From: DAOUKH01 sp965207995
GTDB lineage: Bacteria > Chloroflexota > Dehalococcoidia > SHYB01
Direction: 5' to 3'
Assembly: GCA_965207995.1 (NCBI GenBank)
Contig: CBDBNG010000001.1
Coordinates: 248,001-312,000, forward strand
Length of the DNA: 64,000 nt
Positions 25,216-33,669 of this stretch are shown here, one piece after another (the first letter of the stretch is position 1; each line of letters begins with the position of its first letter). The position numbers and the translations under genes were made by a program. Under the pieces are notes generated by a model. That model made no database searches and had not been told where the DNA came from. It worked only from the letters and a program-made list of their open reading frames with translations.

Positions 25216-25416
25216 TTGAAGGTGATTGTTCGACAGCCCCGGCGGCGTGAGGTCGAGGTGGCGGGCAACCGGCAGGTACGGGACGTGCTCCGCGAGCTCG
25301 GGCTCAACCCGGAGGCGGTCGTCGTGGTGCAGGGCTCCGACCTGCTGACGCGCGACGCCTACGTCCGTGAGGACGACACCATCGAAGTGATCTCCGCGAT
25401 TTCGGGAGGCGGCTAG
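25216..25416 (+). CDS. ttuB: Ubiquitin-like sulfur carrier protein (TtuB/ThiS/MoaD family)
   Basis: 66 residues ending SAISGGG, the C-terminal Gly-Gly tail that is adenylated and thiocarboxylated in ThiS, MoaD, TtuB and CysO. It shows a beta-grasp pattern (LKVIVRQPRRREVEVAG, then VRDVLRELGLNPEAVVVVQG and EDDTIEVISAISGG). Start: TTG at 25216 with GGGGGAG 9 bases upstream; GTG at 25222 is the alternative. Its stop codon shares one base with the GTG of the TtuA-like gene, so the pair is surely co-expressed. That pairing points to tRNA thiolation. No E1-like activating enzyme is in the window. Confidence 0.85.
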   Translation: MKVIVRQPRRREVEVAGNRQVRDVLRELGLNPEAVVVVQGSDLLTRDAYVREDDTIEVISAISGGG

Positions 25417-26357
25417 TGCGGTGCCGGAAGTGCCCCGAGCGGGCCCAGGTCGAGATGCGGCGGCACAACGCCGCCTACTGCGCCCCGCACTACCTCGACT
25501 TCTTCCAGGACCACGTGGCGCGGAACATCAAGTCGAAGCGGATGTTCGGCCCCGACGCCAAGGTGCTCGTCGCCGTCTCCGGCGGCAAGGACAGCCTCGC
25601 CCTCTGGGACGTGTTGATGCGCCTCGGCTACAGCACCGCCGGCCTCTACATTGATCTCGGCATCGGGCAGTACTCGGAGCGCTCGAAGGAGAAGAGCGTC
25701 GCTTTCGCCGAGCGGGTCGACGGCGAACTCATCATCCATGACGTCCGGGGCGACCTGGGCGGCGGCGAGATCGGCGTCACCGAGCTGTCGAAGGCGTTGA
25801 AGCGGGTCCCCTGCTCCGGCTGCGGCCTGACCAAGCGCTACGTCACCAACGAGACGGCGCACCGGCTCGGCTACGACGTGCTGGCCACCGGACATAACCT
25901 CGACGACGAGGCGGCCACGCTCATGGGCAACGTGCTGCACTGGCAGACGGAGTACCTGGCGCGCCAGTCGCCCGTCCTGGAGAGCACGCACGAGAAGCTC
26001 GTGCGCAAGGTGAAGCCGCTCTACACCTTCACCGAGCGGGAGACGCTGAGCTACGTCCTGCTGCGGGGCATCGACTACATCAAGGAGGAGTGCCCCAACG
26101 CCGCCGGCGCCAAGTCGATCCTGTTCAAGGAGGCGTTGAACGCCATCGAGCTGGAGTCGCCGGGCGTGAAAGCGTCCTTCATGAACGGCTTCCTCGACCG
26201 TCTGCGGCCGGTGCTGCAAGAGACGGAGTCCGTCACCCTCAACGAGTGCGGCGAGTGCGGCGAGCCCACCCCCGGCGAGGTCTGCTCCCACTGCCGTATG
26301 TGGAGCCGGGCCCGCGCGGCCTGGGCCAAGAAGAAGGCGGTCGTGGCGCGGGGGTAG
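25416..26357 (+). CDS. ttuA: TtuA-family tRNA 2-thiolation enzyme
   Basis: 313 residues, GTG start. Architecture of TtuA: an N-terminal zinc finger (C3, C6, C22, H25), a PP-loop ATP pyrophosphatase SGGKDS (55-60), three cysteines that would hold an Fe-S cluster (C133 and C136 in PCSGC, C226 in EECPNAAG), GHNLDDEA (159-166), and a C-terminal zinc finger (C278, C281, C290, C293). Thermus TtuA makes 2-thio-ribothymidine at tRNA position 54 with TtuB as sulfur donor, and the coupled carrier gene here fits that. The related TtcA/Ncs6 act on other positions; the two zinc fingers favour TtuA/Ncs6-type. In thermophiles the modification stabilises tRNA, so its role here is open. Confidence 0.88.
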   Translation: MRCRKCPERAQVEMRRHNAAYCAPHYLDFFQDHVARNIKSKRMFGPDAKVLVAVSGGKDSLALWDVLMRLGYSTAGLYIDLGIGQYSERSKEKSVAFAERVDGELIIHDVRGDLGGGEIGVTELSKALKRVPCSGCGLTKRYVTNETAHRLGYDVLATGHNLDDEAATLMGNVLHWQTEYLARQSPVLESTHEKLVRKVKPLYTFTERETLSYVLLRGIDYIKEECPNAAGAKSILFKEALNAIELESPGVKASFMNGFLDRLRPVLQETESVTLNECGECGEPTPGEVCSHCRMWSRARAAWAKKKAVVARG

Positions 26358-26454
26358 CGGGTTGGTTAGGGGTGGTCTACGGCCGCCTTCAATAGTGCTA
26401 GGGATAGAATGATGCTACGTGCTGACCACCAGAGCATGATTTAGGAGGGGGCCC

Positions 26455-26706
26455 ATGTCAGGTAACGGGAAACTCTTGGAGCGCATCACGGCCCGGCCCG
26501 ACGTGTTTGGAGGGAAACCAATAGTCCGTGATATGCGGATATCGGTTGAACTCATCCTGAGCCTCCTAAGCCAAGGGGCTACTCAAGAGGAACTCTTGGC
26601 AGACTACCCAGGACTGGAACCGGACGACATCCGCGCCTGCATCGCCTACGCCCACACAGTCATATCAGGCGACACGCTGGCTGCCGTCTCAGTTGCTGAG
26701 TCGTGA
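26455..26706 (+). CDS. DUF433 antitoxin-like protein
   Basis: 83 residues with the DUF433 pattern: ITARPDVFGGKPIVRDMRI, then VELILSLLSQGATQEELLADYPGL and DIRACIAYA. This is a small winged-helix-like fold common in antitoxins of the VapB/DUF433 type. GGAGGGGG precedes the ATG. The stop overlaps the GTG of the next gene, a DUF5615 PIN-like protein, by 4 bases (GTGA). Together they form a typical toxin-antitoxin-like pair. Confidence 0.9.
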   Translation: MSGNGKLLERITARPDVFGGKPIVRDMRISVELILSLLSQGATQEELLADYPGLEPDDIRACIAYAHTVISGDTLAAVSVAES

Positions 26707-27059
26707 GATTCCTGGTAGACCGATGCGCTGGACGCCGATTGGCGGAGTGGCTGCGCAGCAACGGACACGATGTTGTTGAGGCGCAAAGCGTCGACCCGGA
26801 TCCTGGAGACAGGGCTTTGCTTGAGTTGGCAGACTCGGAGAACCGGGTCTTCGTCACGATGGATAAGGATTTCGGGGAGCTCATTTACCTGCGCAGAGTT
26901 TCCCACGCCGGATTGATGCGGCTACCTGATGTTCGGATGGCCCGGCGAATCGAAATGGTCGAGAAGCTAATAGACCAGCATCGGGAGGCCCTAGAACACC
27001 GTGCCATAGTAACCGTACAAGGCGGGCGAGTCCGGATTTCCCGCTCGCCGAGGTCGTAA
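26703..27059 (+). CDS. DUF5615 PIN-like nuclease (putative toxin)
   Basis: 118 residues, GTG start. FLVDRCAGRRLAEWLRSNGHDV begins like DUF5615 PIN-like proteins (acidic residue in the first strand). VFVTMDKDFGEL provides the conserved D-x-DF cluster, and RIEMVEKLIDQHREALEHRAIVTVQ forms the C-terminal helices and strand. PIN-fold proteins are metal-dependent RNases. It is translationally coupled to the DUF433 gene. Activity is inferred from family only. Confidence 0.88.
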   Translation: MRFLVDRCAGRRLAEWLRSNGHDVVEAQSVDPDPGDRALLELADSENRVFVTMDKDFGELIYLRRVSHAGLMRLPDVRMARRIEMVEKLIDQHREALEHRAIVTVQGGRVRISRSPRS

Positions 27060-27065
27060 AGGAGC

Positions 27066-29612
27066 ATGGAGGCAGAGCCAGCCGTGATGTCCAGCAACCC
27101 CGGCCGCCCCGGATCGGCACTGGCGCCCTACCGTGTCGTGGATTTGAGCGAGGGCGGGTTCAACTGGTGCGGGAAGGTGCTCGCCGACCTGGGCGCCGAC
27201 GTGATCAAGGTGGAGCCGCCGGGGGGGAGTGCGACGCGGGGGCGGGGGCCGTTCATTGGCGACGAGCCCGGGGCGGAGAACAGCCTCTTCTGGTGGTCGT
27301 ATTGCAGCAACAAGCGTGGGGTCGTCATCGACGTCGAGTCCGATGAAGGACGGGAGAAGCTTCTTGGGCTGATCCGGAGCGCGGACGTGCTGGTCGAATC
27401 GTTCCGGCCCGGCTATCTGGACGGGCTCGGCCTGGGGTACGAGGCGCTGTCGCAGGTGAATCCGGGCCTCGTCTACACCTCGATCACGCCGTATGGGCAG
27501 ACGGGGCCCTACGCCCAGTACAAGGGCACCGACCTGACGGCGTCGGCGATGGGGGGACTCTCCTATCTGTGCGGCGACCAGTCGAGGCCGCCGGTGCGCA
27601 TCTCCGCGCCGCAGTGCGAGTTCCTCGCGGGCGCGCAGGGTGCGGCGGGCACGATGACCGCGCTGTGGGAGCGCGCCCGCTCCGGCATGGGCCAGCACGT
27701 CGACGTGTCGATGCAGGTCGCCGTGGCATGGTCGCTGATGAACGCCAACGCGCACCCGGCGCTGGTGAACGAGAACGTCTACCGCGGCGGGGCCGTCCGC
27801 CACTACGGCAACCTCGAGACGCGCTGGGTCTACTCCTGCAAGGATGGAACGCTGAGCGCGCTCGCCCTTGGCGGGACGGTGTCAGCGGGCTCGATGCGCG
27901 CCCTCGTGACGTGGCTGGACGAGGAAGGTTACGCCTCGAAGGAGATGGTGGAACGCGACTGGGCGGCGCAGGACCTGCAGGCACTGATCATGGCGGGGCC
28001 CGACGACCCTGAGGTGGTCGACTTCCTCGACGTGCAGCGGCGGGTCCAGAAGTTCTTCGACGGCAAGACGAAGAAGGAGCTCTTCGACCGCGCAATCGCG
28101 GACTCGATCATGCTGGCGCCCTGCCAGACGGTGCAGGACATCCGGGAGAGCCCGCAGCTCGCGGCGCGGGAGTACTGGCAGTCCATGGAGCCGGCGGCGG
28201 GGCGGGACGCGCTCGAATTCCCCGGCCCCTACATCAAGTTGGGCGAGACGCCAATCGAAATCGTCCGCCGCGCGCCCTCGGTCGGGGAGCATGACGCCGA
28301 GATACTCGGCGCGGCAAACCCGCCCGCGCCGGCCAACCGGCCCAAGGCCAACGGAAGCACGTCCCTACCTTTCGAAGGGCTGCGCGTCCTCGACATGTCG
28401 TGGGTCGGCGTCGGCCCCATCACGATGAAGTACCTCGCCGACCACGGGGCGCAGGTCATCCGCGTCGAGTCGGTCAGCCGGCCCGATCCGGCCCGCAGCG
28501 TCCCGCCCTACAAGGACGGTAAGCCGGGTTTTAACAGGAGCCAGTTCCCCGCCAATTTCAACACCGGCAAGTACGGCCTTGGCCTCAACATGTCGAAGCC
28601 GGAGGCCCGCGACCTCATCAAGCGCATCATCACGACGTGGCAACCCGACGTCCTCGCCGAGAGCTTTACGCCGAGGGCCATGCGCGGCTGGGGGTTGGAC
28701 TATCCCAACGTCCGCACGCTGAAGGACGACATCATCTACTACAGCACCTGCCAGCAGGGGCAGACCGGGCCCCACGCCTCCTACGGCGGCTACGGGAACC
28801 TGGCCGCGGCGCTGGCGGGGTTCTATCACGTCACCGGCTGGCCCGACCTCGAGCCCGCCGGCGTCTACGGCGCCTACACCGACTTCGTGAACCCGCCGAA
28901 CGGCGTCGCGGCGGTGATCGCCGCCCTCGACCACCGGCGGCGGACCGGACAGGGGCAGCACCTCGACCTCTCCCAGTACGAGTGCGCCGTCCACTACCTC
29001 GCACCTCAGCTTCTTGACTACCAGCTGACGGGCCGGGTCGCCGACCGCGACGGCAACCGAGACCCGCAGTACGCGCCGCACAACGTCTACGCCTGCACTC
29101 CCGAGGCCAAGGACGAACTGAACCCGTTCGGCGAGTCGTGGTGCGCCGTCGCCGTCACCAGCGACGAGGAGTGGGCGGGTCTGTGGCGGGCCATGGGGTC
29201 GCCCTCGTGGGCCGCCGACCCGCGCTTCGACACCATGGCGGGCCGCAAGGAGCACGAGGCGGACCTTGACCGCGAGATTGCCGCATGGACGGCAACCCTC
29301 AACCGGTACGAGGTCATGCGCCGCCTGCAAGCCGAGGGCGTGCCGGCGGGCGTGGTGCAGAAGGCCTCCGACCTCTGGGCCGACCCGCAACTCAAGGAGC
29401 AGGGCTACTTCACCTGGCTCGAACACAACGAGTGCGGCCCCATGCCCTACGACCGCGTCCAGTTCACCCTGTCGCGGACGCCGGGGCGGCTGGCGTGGGC
29501 CGCCCCCACCGTCGGCCAGCACAACGAGCAGGTGCTGCGCGAGATGGTCGGCCTCACCGAGGACGAGGTCGGCGAGCTTATTGCGTCTGAGGTTCTTGAG
29601 ACGTCCTGGTAG
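27066..29612 (+). CDS. Double-length CaiB/BaiF-type CoA-transferase
   Basis: 848 residues made of two tandem class III CoA-transferase units (~20-420 and ~435-845). Unit 1: RVVDLSEGGFNWCGKVLADLGADVIKVEPPGG; unit 2: LRVLDMSWVGVGPITMKYLADHGAQVIRVES. Each continues with RPGYLDGLGLGYEALSQVNPGLVYTSITPYGQTGPY or the equivalent. Members move CoA between carboxylates and work as interlaced dimers, so this is effectively a pre-joined heterodimer. The aspartate that forms the acyl intermediate is replaced or shifted in several such pairs and was not verified here. The substrate is unknown. The ATG at 27066 has its Shine-Dalgarno too close (GGAG, 1 base); the ATG at 27087 (MSSNPGRPG) may be the real start. 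Confidence 0.88.
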   Translation: MEAEPAVMSSNPGRPGSALAPYRVVDLSEGGFNWCGKVLADLGADVIKVEPPGGSATRGRGPFIGDEPGAENSLFWWSYCSNKRGVVIDVESDEGREKLLGLIRSADVLVESFRPGYLDGLGLGYEALSQVNPGLVYTSITPYGQTGPYAQYKGTDLTASAMGGLSYLCGDQSRPPVRISAPQCEFLAGAQGAAGTMTALWERARSGMGQHVDVSMQVAVAWSLMNANAHPALVNENVYRGGAVRHYGNLETRWVYSCKDGTLSALALGGTVSAGSMRALVTWLDEEGYASKEMVERDWAAQDLQALIMAGPDDPEVVDFLDVQRRVQKFFDGKTKKELFDRAIADSIMLAPCQTVQDIRESPQLAAREYWQSMEPAAGRDALEFPGPYIKLGETPIEIVRRAPSVGEHDAEILGAANPPAPANRPKANGSTSLPFEGLRVLDMSWVGVGPITMKYLADHGAQVIRVESVSRPDPARSVPPYKDGKPGFNRSQFPANFNTGKYGLGLNMSKPEARDLIKRIITTWQPDVLAESFTPRAMRGWGLDYPNVRTLKDDIIYYSTCQQGQTGPHASYGGYGNLAAALAGFYHVTGWPDLEPAGVYGAYTDFVNPPNGVAAVIAALDHRRRTGQGQHLDLSQYECAVHYLAPQLLDYQLTGRVADRDGNRDPQYAPHNVYACTPEAKDELNPFGESWCAVAVTSDEEWAGLWRAMGSPSWAADPRFDTMAGRKEHEADLDREIAAWTATLNRYEVMRRLQAEGVPAGVVQKASDLWADPQLKEQGYFTWLEHNECGPMPYDRVQFTLSRTPGRLAWAAPTVGQHNEQVLREMVGLTEDEVGELIASEVLETSW

Positions 29613-30390
29613 GGGGCGGAGGCGGCTGCTCGCGCCGCAGGGCGGCGGCACGGCGCCACGCACCGAACCCGAACAGCCCCACGGCGAGCGCCAACGCGAA
29701 GTCGCCGTACTCCGACCCGTCGGCGCGGTAGGGCAGCGCGTGGAGTACGTCCCGCAGTGCGTCGGACGTCCACAGCAGGTTGATCGCGACCAGGGGCACC
29801 GTCACCGCGGCGGGCAGGATGAGGTCGGCGGTCGTGACGCGGCGTCCCAGGTGGAGGACGACGCGGACTGCCGCCCCCGCGAGCGCCGCGATCGACATCC
29901 ACGCCACGGCGGTATAGACCGGCGTCTCCAGCCACGAGATGTTGTGCAGCGTCGTCTCGCCCTGGCGGTTGACGTCGGAGATCGCCCCCGGCGTCTCCCA
30001 GCCGAAGATGCGTTGCCCCCAAGAGATCTCTTCGAGCGCCCCGACGGCAAATGCGAGGGCGGCAAGGTAGTGGAATAAGGCCAGGTGCCGGTGTCCCATA
30101 CGGCGCAGTAGCCGTCCCGCGAGGACGCAGGCGAGCGCGCCCACCGCCAGCAAGGCGGCGGTGGCGTACTCGACGATCCCGTCTTCCTTGGCGAACCAGG
30201 CCGTCTCTTCCCACCGCCACATCGCCCAGTACAGGACAAGCATCGCGAGGAGCAGCAACGCCATCCCGACCCGGAACCGTCGCCCGAACCGGTCCGCCGG
30301 CAGCGGCGCGGCCGGAAAGCCGGGAAGCCCGCGCCCGGTCTCCCTCGGTGACTCCACCCCAGGCATCTCCATGCCAGGCTCCGTGGACAT
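29578..30390 (-). CDS. Conserved hypothetical membrane protein
   Basis: 270 residues with about six membrane helices, e.g. MALLLLAMLVLYWAMW, YATAALLAVGALACVLAGRL, LFHYLAALAFAVGALEEISW and LILPAAVTVPLVAINLLW. The motif EEISWGQRIFGWETP between helices is shared with many uncharacterised bacterial membrane proteins; its acidic pair suggests a functional site. The C-terminal tail is Pro/Arg-rich. Its last ~35 bases overlap the end of the convergent CaiB gene, so the tail may be poorly conserved. Confidence 0.65.
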   Translation of the reverse strand: MSTEPGMEMPGVESPRETGRGLPGFPAAPLPADRFGRRFRVGMALLLLAMLVLYWAMWRWEETAWFAKEDGIVEYATAALLAVGALACVLAGRLLRRMGHRHLALFHYLAALAFAVGALEEISWGQRIFGWETPGAISDVNRQGETTLHNISWLETPVYTAVAWMSIAALAGAAVRVVLHLGRRVTTADLILPAAVTVPLVAINLLWTSDALRDVLHALPYRADGSEYGDFALALAVGLFGFGAWRRAAALRREQPPPPPTRTSQEPQTQ

Positions 30391-30394
30391 AACG

Positions 30395-30901
30395 CTATAT
30401 CAATCTCGGCTGAGGAGGTCGTGGGGGAGGACGCATCTGGCGGGCGAGTTCTTCCCATCGTCGGCAGGCAATTTGCTCGAAGAGGCAGGCGCCATGGACT
30501 GAGTGGTCGTTCGAGATGACGGTCCACTGGTTGGCCTTCGCCGTTGCTACTAGGGCGGAGTCTGCTCCGCTTCGCCCTCTCTTCGAAGCCCACAGTCCCC
30601 GATAGCTATGGCCCCCGATACTAAAGGGTTTCCCATATCGCCGCTCAATCTCTGGGATGAGCAGTAGAATTGGCATGTCGGCCGGTGTGATCACGCTCGC
30701 CGATTTGTTCCATCTGGAGATTTGTTTGGAGAGGTTGCTCCCTGTGGAGGTCGTAACCTCTTCGTATACCGCTTGGGGGACTTTGACAACGCCGCTGCGA
30801 GCAAGATTGCCGAGTTGGCGCAGGAGTTTGGCGTCCCTGATGGTGATCAGAGCATCCGCATCGCAGCAGTAGACTTCGCTTGGGCCGGCTGGGCTGGGCA
30901 C
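30395..30901 (-). CDS. DUF4411 family PIN-like protein (putative toxin)
   Basis: 168 residues. YCCDADALITIRDAKLLRQL opens the PIN-like fold with its first acidic residues; VKVPQAVYEEVTT, then GADSALVATAKANQWTVISND contain the later acidic positions (ADSALVA, SND). DUF4411 genes usually follow an XRE-ImmA/IrrE gene, exactly as here (2 bases between them). A ribonuclease toxin role is inferred. Confidence 0.85.
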   Translation of the reverse strand: MPSPAGPSEVYCCDADALITIRDAKLLRQLGNLARSGVVKVPQAVYEEVTTSTGSNLSKQISRWNKSASVITPADMPILLLIPEIERRYGKPFSIGGHSYRGLWASKRGRSGADSALVATAKANQWTVISNDHSVHGACLFEQIACRRWEELARQMRPPPRPPQPRLI

Positions 30902-30902
30902 G

Positions 30903-32078
30903 CTAGGCCGCCAAAGTGAGGAACTCTTCCACCCGCTCGACCTTCATGTCGACAAGGCTAGCCAACTCCGACCGGGAGACTGCCTCGCTTCGATCCGCTA
31001 GGCCGAGCAGCCGTGAAAAGTTGCGTCCGAACTCCCGGTATCGGCGCCTAGCCTTCGTGAGCCCTGGTCTGGGTCGCCCACGACCGAATGGTCGCCGCAT
31101 ATCCCACGCGGCCCGTTTGTGCCGGTATGTTCCTTCCTCCGCTAGACCCATCTCTTCCAACTGGATCAGTATGGTGTCTCGGCTGGCGTGGAATGGTTCC
31201 CGAATCTTGTCGAGGGTAGACTCTCCCCAGTTGGGTCGTGGATTGTGGAGGTCCAATTCGGATAATCGTTTCTCCAAGGCCCTCCTTGGGACAAGCACAG
31301 ATGCCGCGAACTTGTTCGCAAACGTCTCGTTGCGTCGTTGCTCACCGCTACCCCTGAAGTCACACACGATGCCCGCTCGTCTCAGCAGCAAGTGGGCGTA
31401 TTCATGAAGCAGCGTGAAGATGCGCCCCGCAGCGGCCTCGACGTCGGAGTGGTTGGCCAAGATTGCCGGTGGATGGTCCGTTTCCCACAGCGACACGCCG
31501 CGCATGTCGCCGGACTCGAGTTTCAAACAAAAGACCAGGACGCCTTGCTCCTCAATTGCCGCCCTCCAACCGTTGAACGCATCCTCGGAGGTTGGCCACC
31601 CGGCGCGCATTTCCGGCGTCACACCTAAGCTCGCGACGGCCTGCTCGGCCACATCTTCGGGTGCCGCGTGCGAGTCAACTTCCGGTACGTAAACAGGCCA
31701 GTCGACTTCAAGCGAGGCTATGAGGGTCCGAGCGTAGTCGGTGAGCCAAACGAATCGACGCAGTTGCCGTCTCGTCTCGTAACGAAGTCTGTCTGCCTTG
31801 CCTTGGTCCAGACCGCGGTAGTCGAGGCTCCTCTGCGCAGCAGTGGGTGGGGAGTCGAGGAAGAAATAGCCAAGCGGGCAGTCGTAGAGCTCGGCCAGCT
31901 TCCGCAACTCGTCAAAGGTCGGGGCGAGAGTTCCACGCTCCCACGAACGAATGGTTGCGGGTTCTGCGGCAATCAGATTCGCAGCTTCGTGCTCCGTGAG
32001 CCCGATCTCAGTGCGAGCCCATTCCAGGATCTTCGGTGACGTCCACTTCTCGGGAACGTCTATGCCATATCGAGCCAC
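30903..32078 (-). CDS. XRE-type HTH regulator with ImmA/IrrE metallopeptidase domain
   Basis: 391 residues. An N-terminal HTH (~10-70): LGLTEHEAANLIAAEPATIRSWERG-like segment (GLTEHEAANLIAAEPATIRS) followed by LAPTFDELRKLAELYDCPLGYFF. The peptidase domain carries HEYAHLLLR (HExxH zinc motif) with a later Glu in NETFANKFAASVLVP. Partner gene for the DUF4411 toxin; such proteins bind their own promoter and may be cleaved or cleave regulators. Start: GTG at 32078, with GAGGAG 4 bases upstream; the longer ORF upstream has no support. It looks less GC-rich than its neighbours, suggesting transfer. Confidence 0.88.
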   Translation of the reverse strand: MARYGIDVPEKWTSPKILEWARTEIGLTEHEAANLIAAEPATIRSWERGTLAPTFDELRKLAELYDCPLGYFFLDSPPTAAQRSLDYRGLDQGKADRLRYETRRQLRRFVWLTDYARTLIASLEVDWPVYVPEVDSHAAPEDVAEQAVASLGVTPEMRAGWPTSEDAFNGWRAAIEEQGVLVFCLKLESGDMRGVSLWETDHPPAILANHSDVEAAAGRIFTLLHEYAHLLLRRAGIVCDFRGSGEQRRNETFANKFAASVLVPRRALEKRLSELDLHNPRPNWGESTLDKIREPFHASRDTILIQLEEMGLAEEGTYRHKRAAWDMRRPFGRGRPRPGLTKARRRYREFGRNFSRLLGLADRSEAVSRSELASLVDMKVERVEEFLTLAA

Positions 32079-32171
32079 GTTTCTCCTCGCAGGGAACGGC
32101 CTGGATTCTAGCACGACCCTACTTGCCCCAGCCTTGCGCCGCCGACGCCGCTCGCGTAGCCTACGCGGGCT

Positions 32172-33002
32172 ATGCCGACCCCCTTTGGACTGCTGAGAGA
32201 GCAGAGCATCGCGCAAATGGAGCGCCTCGTGCCGTTCGTCGAAGGGTTGAGCGCGGAGGACTGGCGGACGCCGAGCGCGTGCGACGGCTGGGAGGTCGGC
32301 GAGGTGGTGGCGCACCTAGCCAGCGGCGCTGGAATGTGGGCCGCGCTGATTCCCGCGATGGTTCGCGGCGAGGGGGATGCGGGCGCAGACTGGAGCCTCC
32401 CCAACCCGTCGCGGCACGACCAGGTGCGGGCCGACTCCGTCGAGCGCCGCAAAGAGGTCGGCGATGAGGGGCTGGCGCGCGAACTGACCGAGAACGCGGC
32501 GAAGCTCATCGCGGTCCTCACCCCGCTGACCGACGAGGACGCCGACAAGTCCTCCCCCGGCGCGTGGGGCGGACAGGGCAACGTCAAGACGACCGTCGGC
32601 ACCATCGTCGGGGAGACGATCTTCCACCGCTGGGACATGGAGTCGCGTGTCCGGCCAGACGCGCACCTTCCGGCTGAGGCGTTCCCGGCGATCATGGGCT
32701 ACGTTGCGGGCTGGCGCGGCTTCGGCTTCCAGAAGCGCCAACTCCCCGCGCCGATTCACTACCGTTGGCGGCTCAGCGACCCGCCCTCGACGTGGGACGT
32801 GCTGGTCAAGGGCGACTCCTTCCAGCACCTGCGCGACCCCGAGCGCGAGCCCGACGTCGTCTTCGAGACCGACACCGAGGCCTACATCCTCGCCGGCGTG
32901 GGGCGCATGGACTTGGTCGAGGCGGTGGAGTCGGGGCGAGTGAAGGCGTCGGGCCCATCTGAGGCGGTCGCCGCCTACCAGGGCTTCTTCGCCAGCATGT
33001 AA
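32172..33002 (+). CDS. Maleylpyruvate-isomerase/mycothiol-dependent (DinB-like) family protein
   Basis: 276 residues. N-terminal DinB-like four-helix bundle: LLREQSIAQMERLVPFVEGLSAEDWRTPSACDGWEVGEVVAHLASG is the TIGR03083 signature, with metal-binding His in VAHLASG and later GETIFHRWDME. A C-terminal SCP2-like or MDMPI C domain follows (~185-275). Relatives use mycothiol for isomerisation or detoxification, but mycothiol is not known to be general in this phylum, so the thiol cofactor is open. Confidence 0.78.
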   Translation: MPTPFGLLREQSIAQMERLVPFVEGLSAEDWRTPSACDGWEVGEVVAHLASGAGMWAALIPAMVRGEGDAGADWSLPNPSRHDQVRADSVERRKEVGDEGLARELTENAAKLIAVLTPLTDEDADKSSPGAWGGQGNVKTTVGTIVGETIFHRWDMESRVRPDAHLPAEAFPAIMGYVAGWRGFGFQKRQLPAPIHYRWRLSDPPSTWDVLVKGDSFQHLRDPEREPDVVFETDTEAYILAGVGRMDLVEAVESGRVKASGPSEAVAAYQGFFASM

Positions 33003-33006
33003 GGGG

Positions 33007-33450
33007 CTAGGCCTCCGACTCCGCCAGCCGCTTCATCTCCGCCACTCTCGCGTCGAGCTGCTTGCGGAAGTTGCCCGCGATCAGGGGTTCGAAAAGGCGT
33101 CCGAGGCCCTTCATCTTCATCCTGGGCGCGGCGGTGACGACGGTCTCCTCACCTCTGTCCTCGAAGGTGTAGGAGAACCAGAAGAGGGCTTCCTTCGACT
33201 CGGCCTCGAGGGCCATGAGGCGGCCCTCGTCGAGCGCCGTGATGGTGAAGTCGTAGGTGGCCTCGCGGCCGCCGTCGTTGCGCACCTCGACGCCGGTGGA
33301 GCCGACGGCGAGCGGGCCGTCGGAGGTCTTTCTCGAGCTTACGCAGCCGTCGTCCCACTTGGGGTGGTTTTCGACGTACCCGCGCGCGACGTAGGCGAAC
33401 ACCTGCTCGACGGGCCGGTTGATGGTGACGGTGGAGGTGGGGGAGATCAT
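33007..33450 (-). CDS. SRPBCC (START-like) family protein
   Basis: 147 residues. A single helix-grip domain: STVTINRPVEQVFAYVARGYVENHPKWDD at the start, GSTGVEVRNDGGREATYDFTITALDEGRLMALEA in the sheet, and LGRLFEPLIAGNFRKQLDARVAEMKRLAE as the C-terminal helix. It binds hydrophobic ligands in a cavity; the function is unknown. The start at 33450 has AAGGAG 7 bases upstream; the upstream extension runs into the intergenic repeat and is not coding. It ends 5 bases from the convergent DinB-like gene. Confidence 0.85.
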   Translation of the reverse strand: MISPTSTVTINRPVEQVFAYVARGYVENHPKWDDGCVSSRKTSDGPLAVGSTGVEVRNDGGREATYDFTITALDEGRLMALEAESKEALFWFSYTFEDRGEETVVTAAPRMKMKGLGRLFEPLIAGNFRKQLDARVAEMKRLAESEA

Positions 33451-33490
33451 CGGTTGCTCCTTGGGGGACGGCTGTTTGACTGGGGTTGGC

Positions 33491-33631
33491 GGGGAGCAGC
33501 GCCCTACGGGCGCTCGCGCGCCTACCGGCGCGCGCCCTCTCTCAAATCTCCCCCAGAGGGGGAGAGGGAAGACCACCCCACTCCACCCCGGCCCTCTCTC
33601 AGTCTCTCCCAGAGGGAGAGAGGTTTAAGGC
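33491..33631 (+). repeat. Intergenic GC-rich composite repeat copy
   Basis: Contains the GCGCCCTACGGGCGC and GCGCGCC/GGCGCGC inverted arms, the CCCTCTCTCAAATCTCCCCC tract and the ending GAGAGAGGTTTAAGG. Same parts and same orientation as at 24839 and 58690. Confidence 0.8.
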
Positions 33632-33669
33632 GGTGGTGTTCCGGTGGAAGAGGGAGAAGGCTCACGTTG

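Noticed and set aside
24589..25416. 275-codon ORF ending in the sulfur-carrier sequence
   Set aside because: Its first ~208 codons read through the intergenic repeats; only the last 66 codons with a TTG start and ribosome site make a TtuB-like protein.
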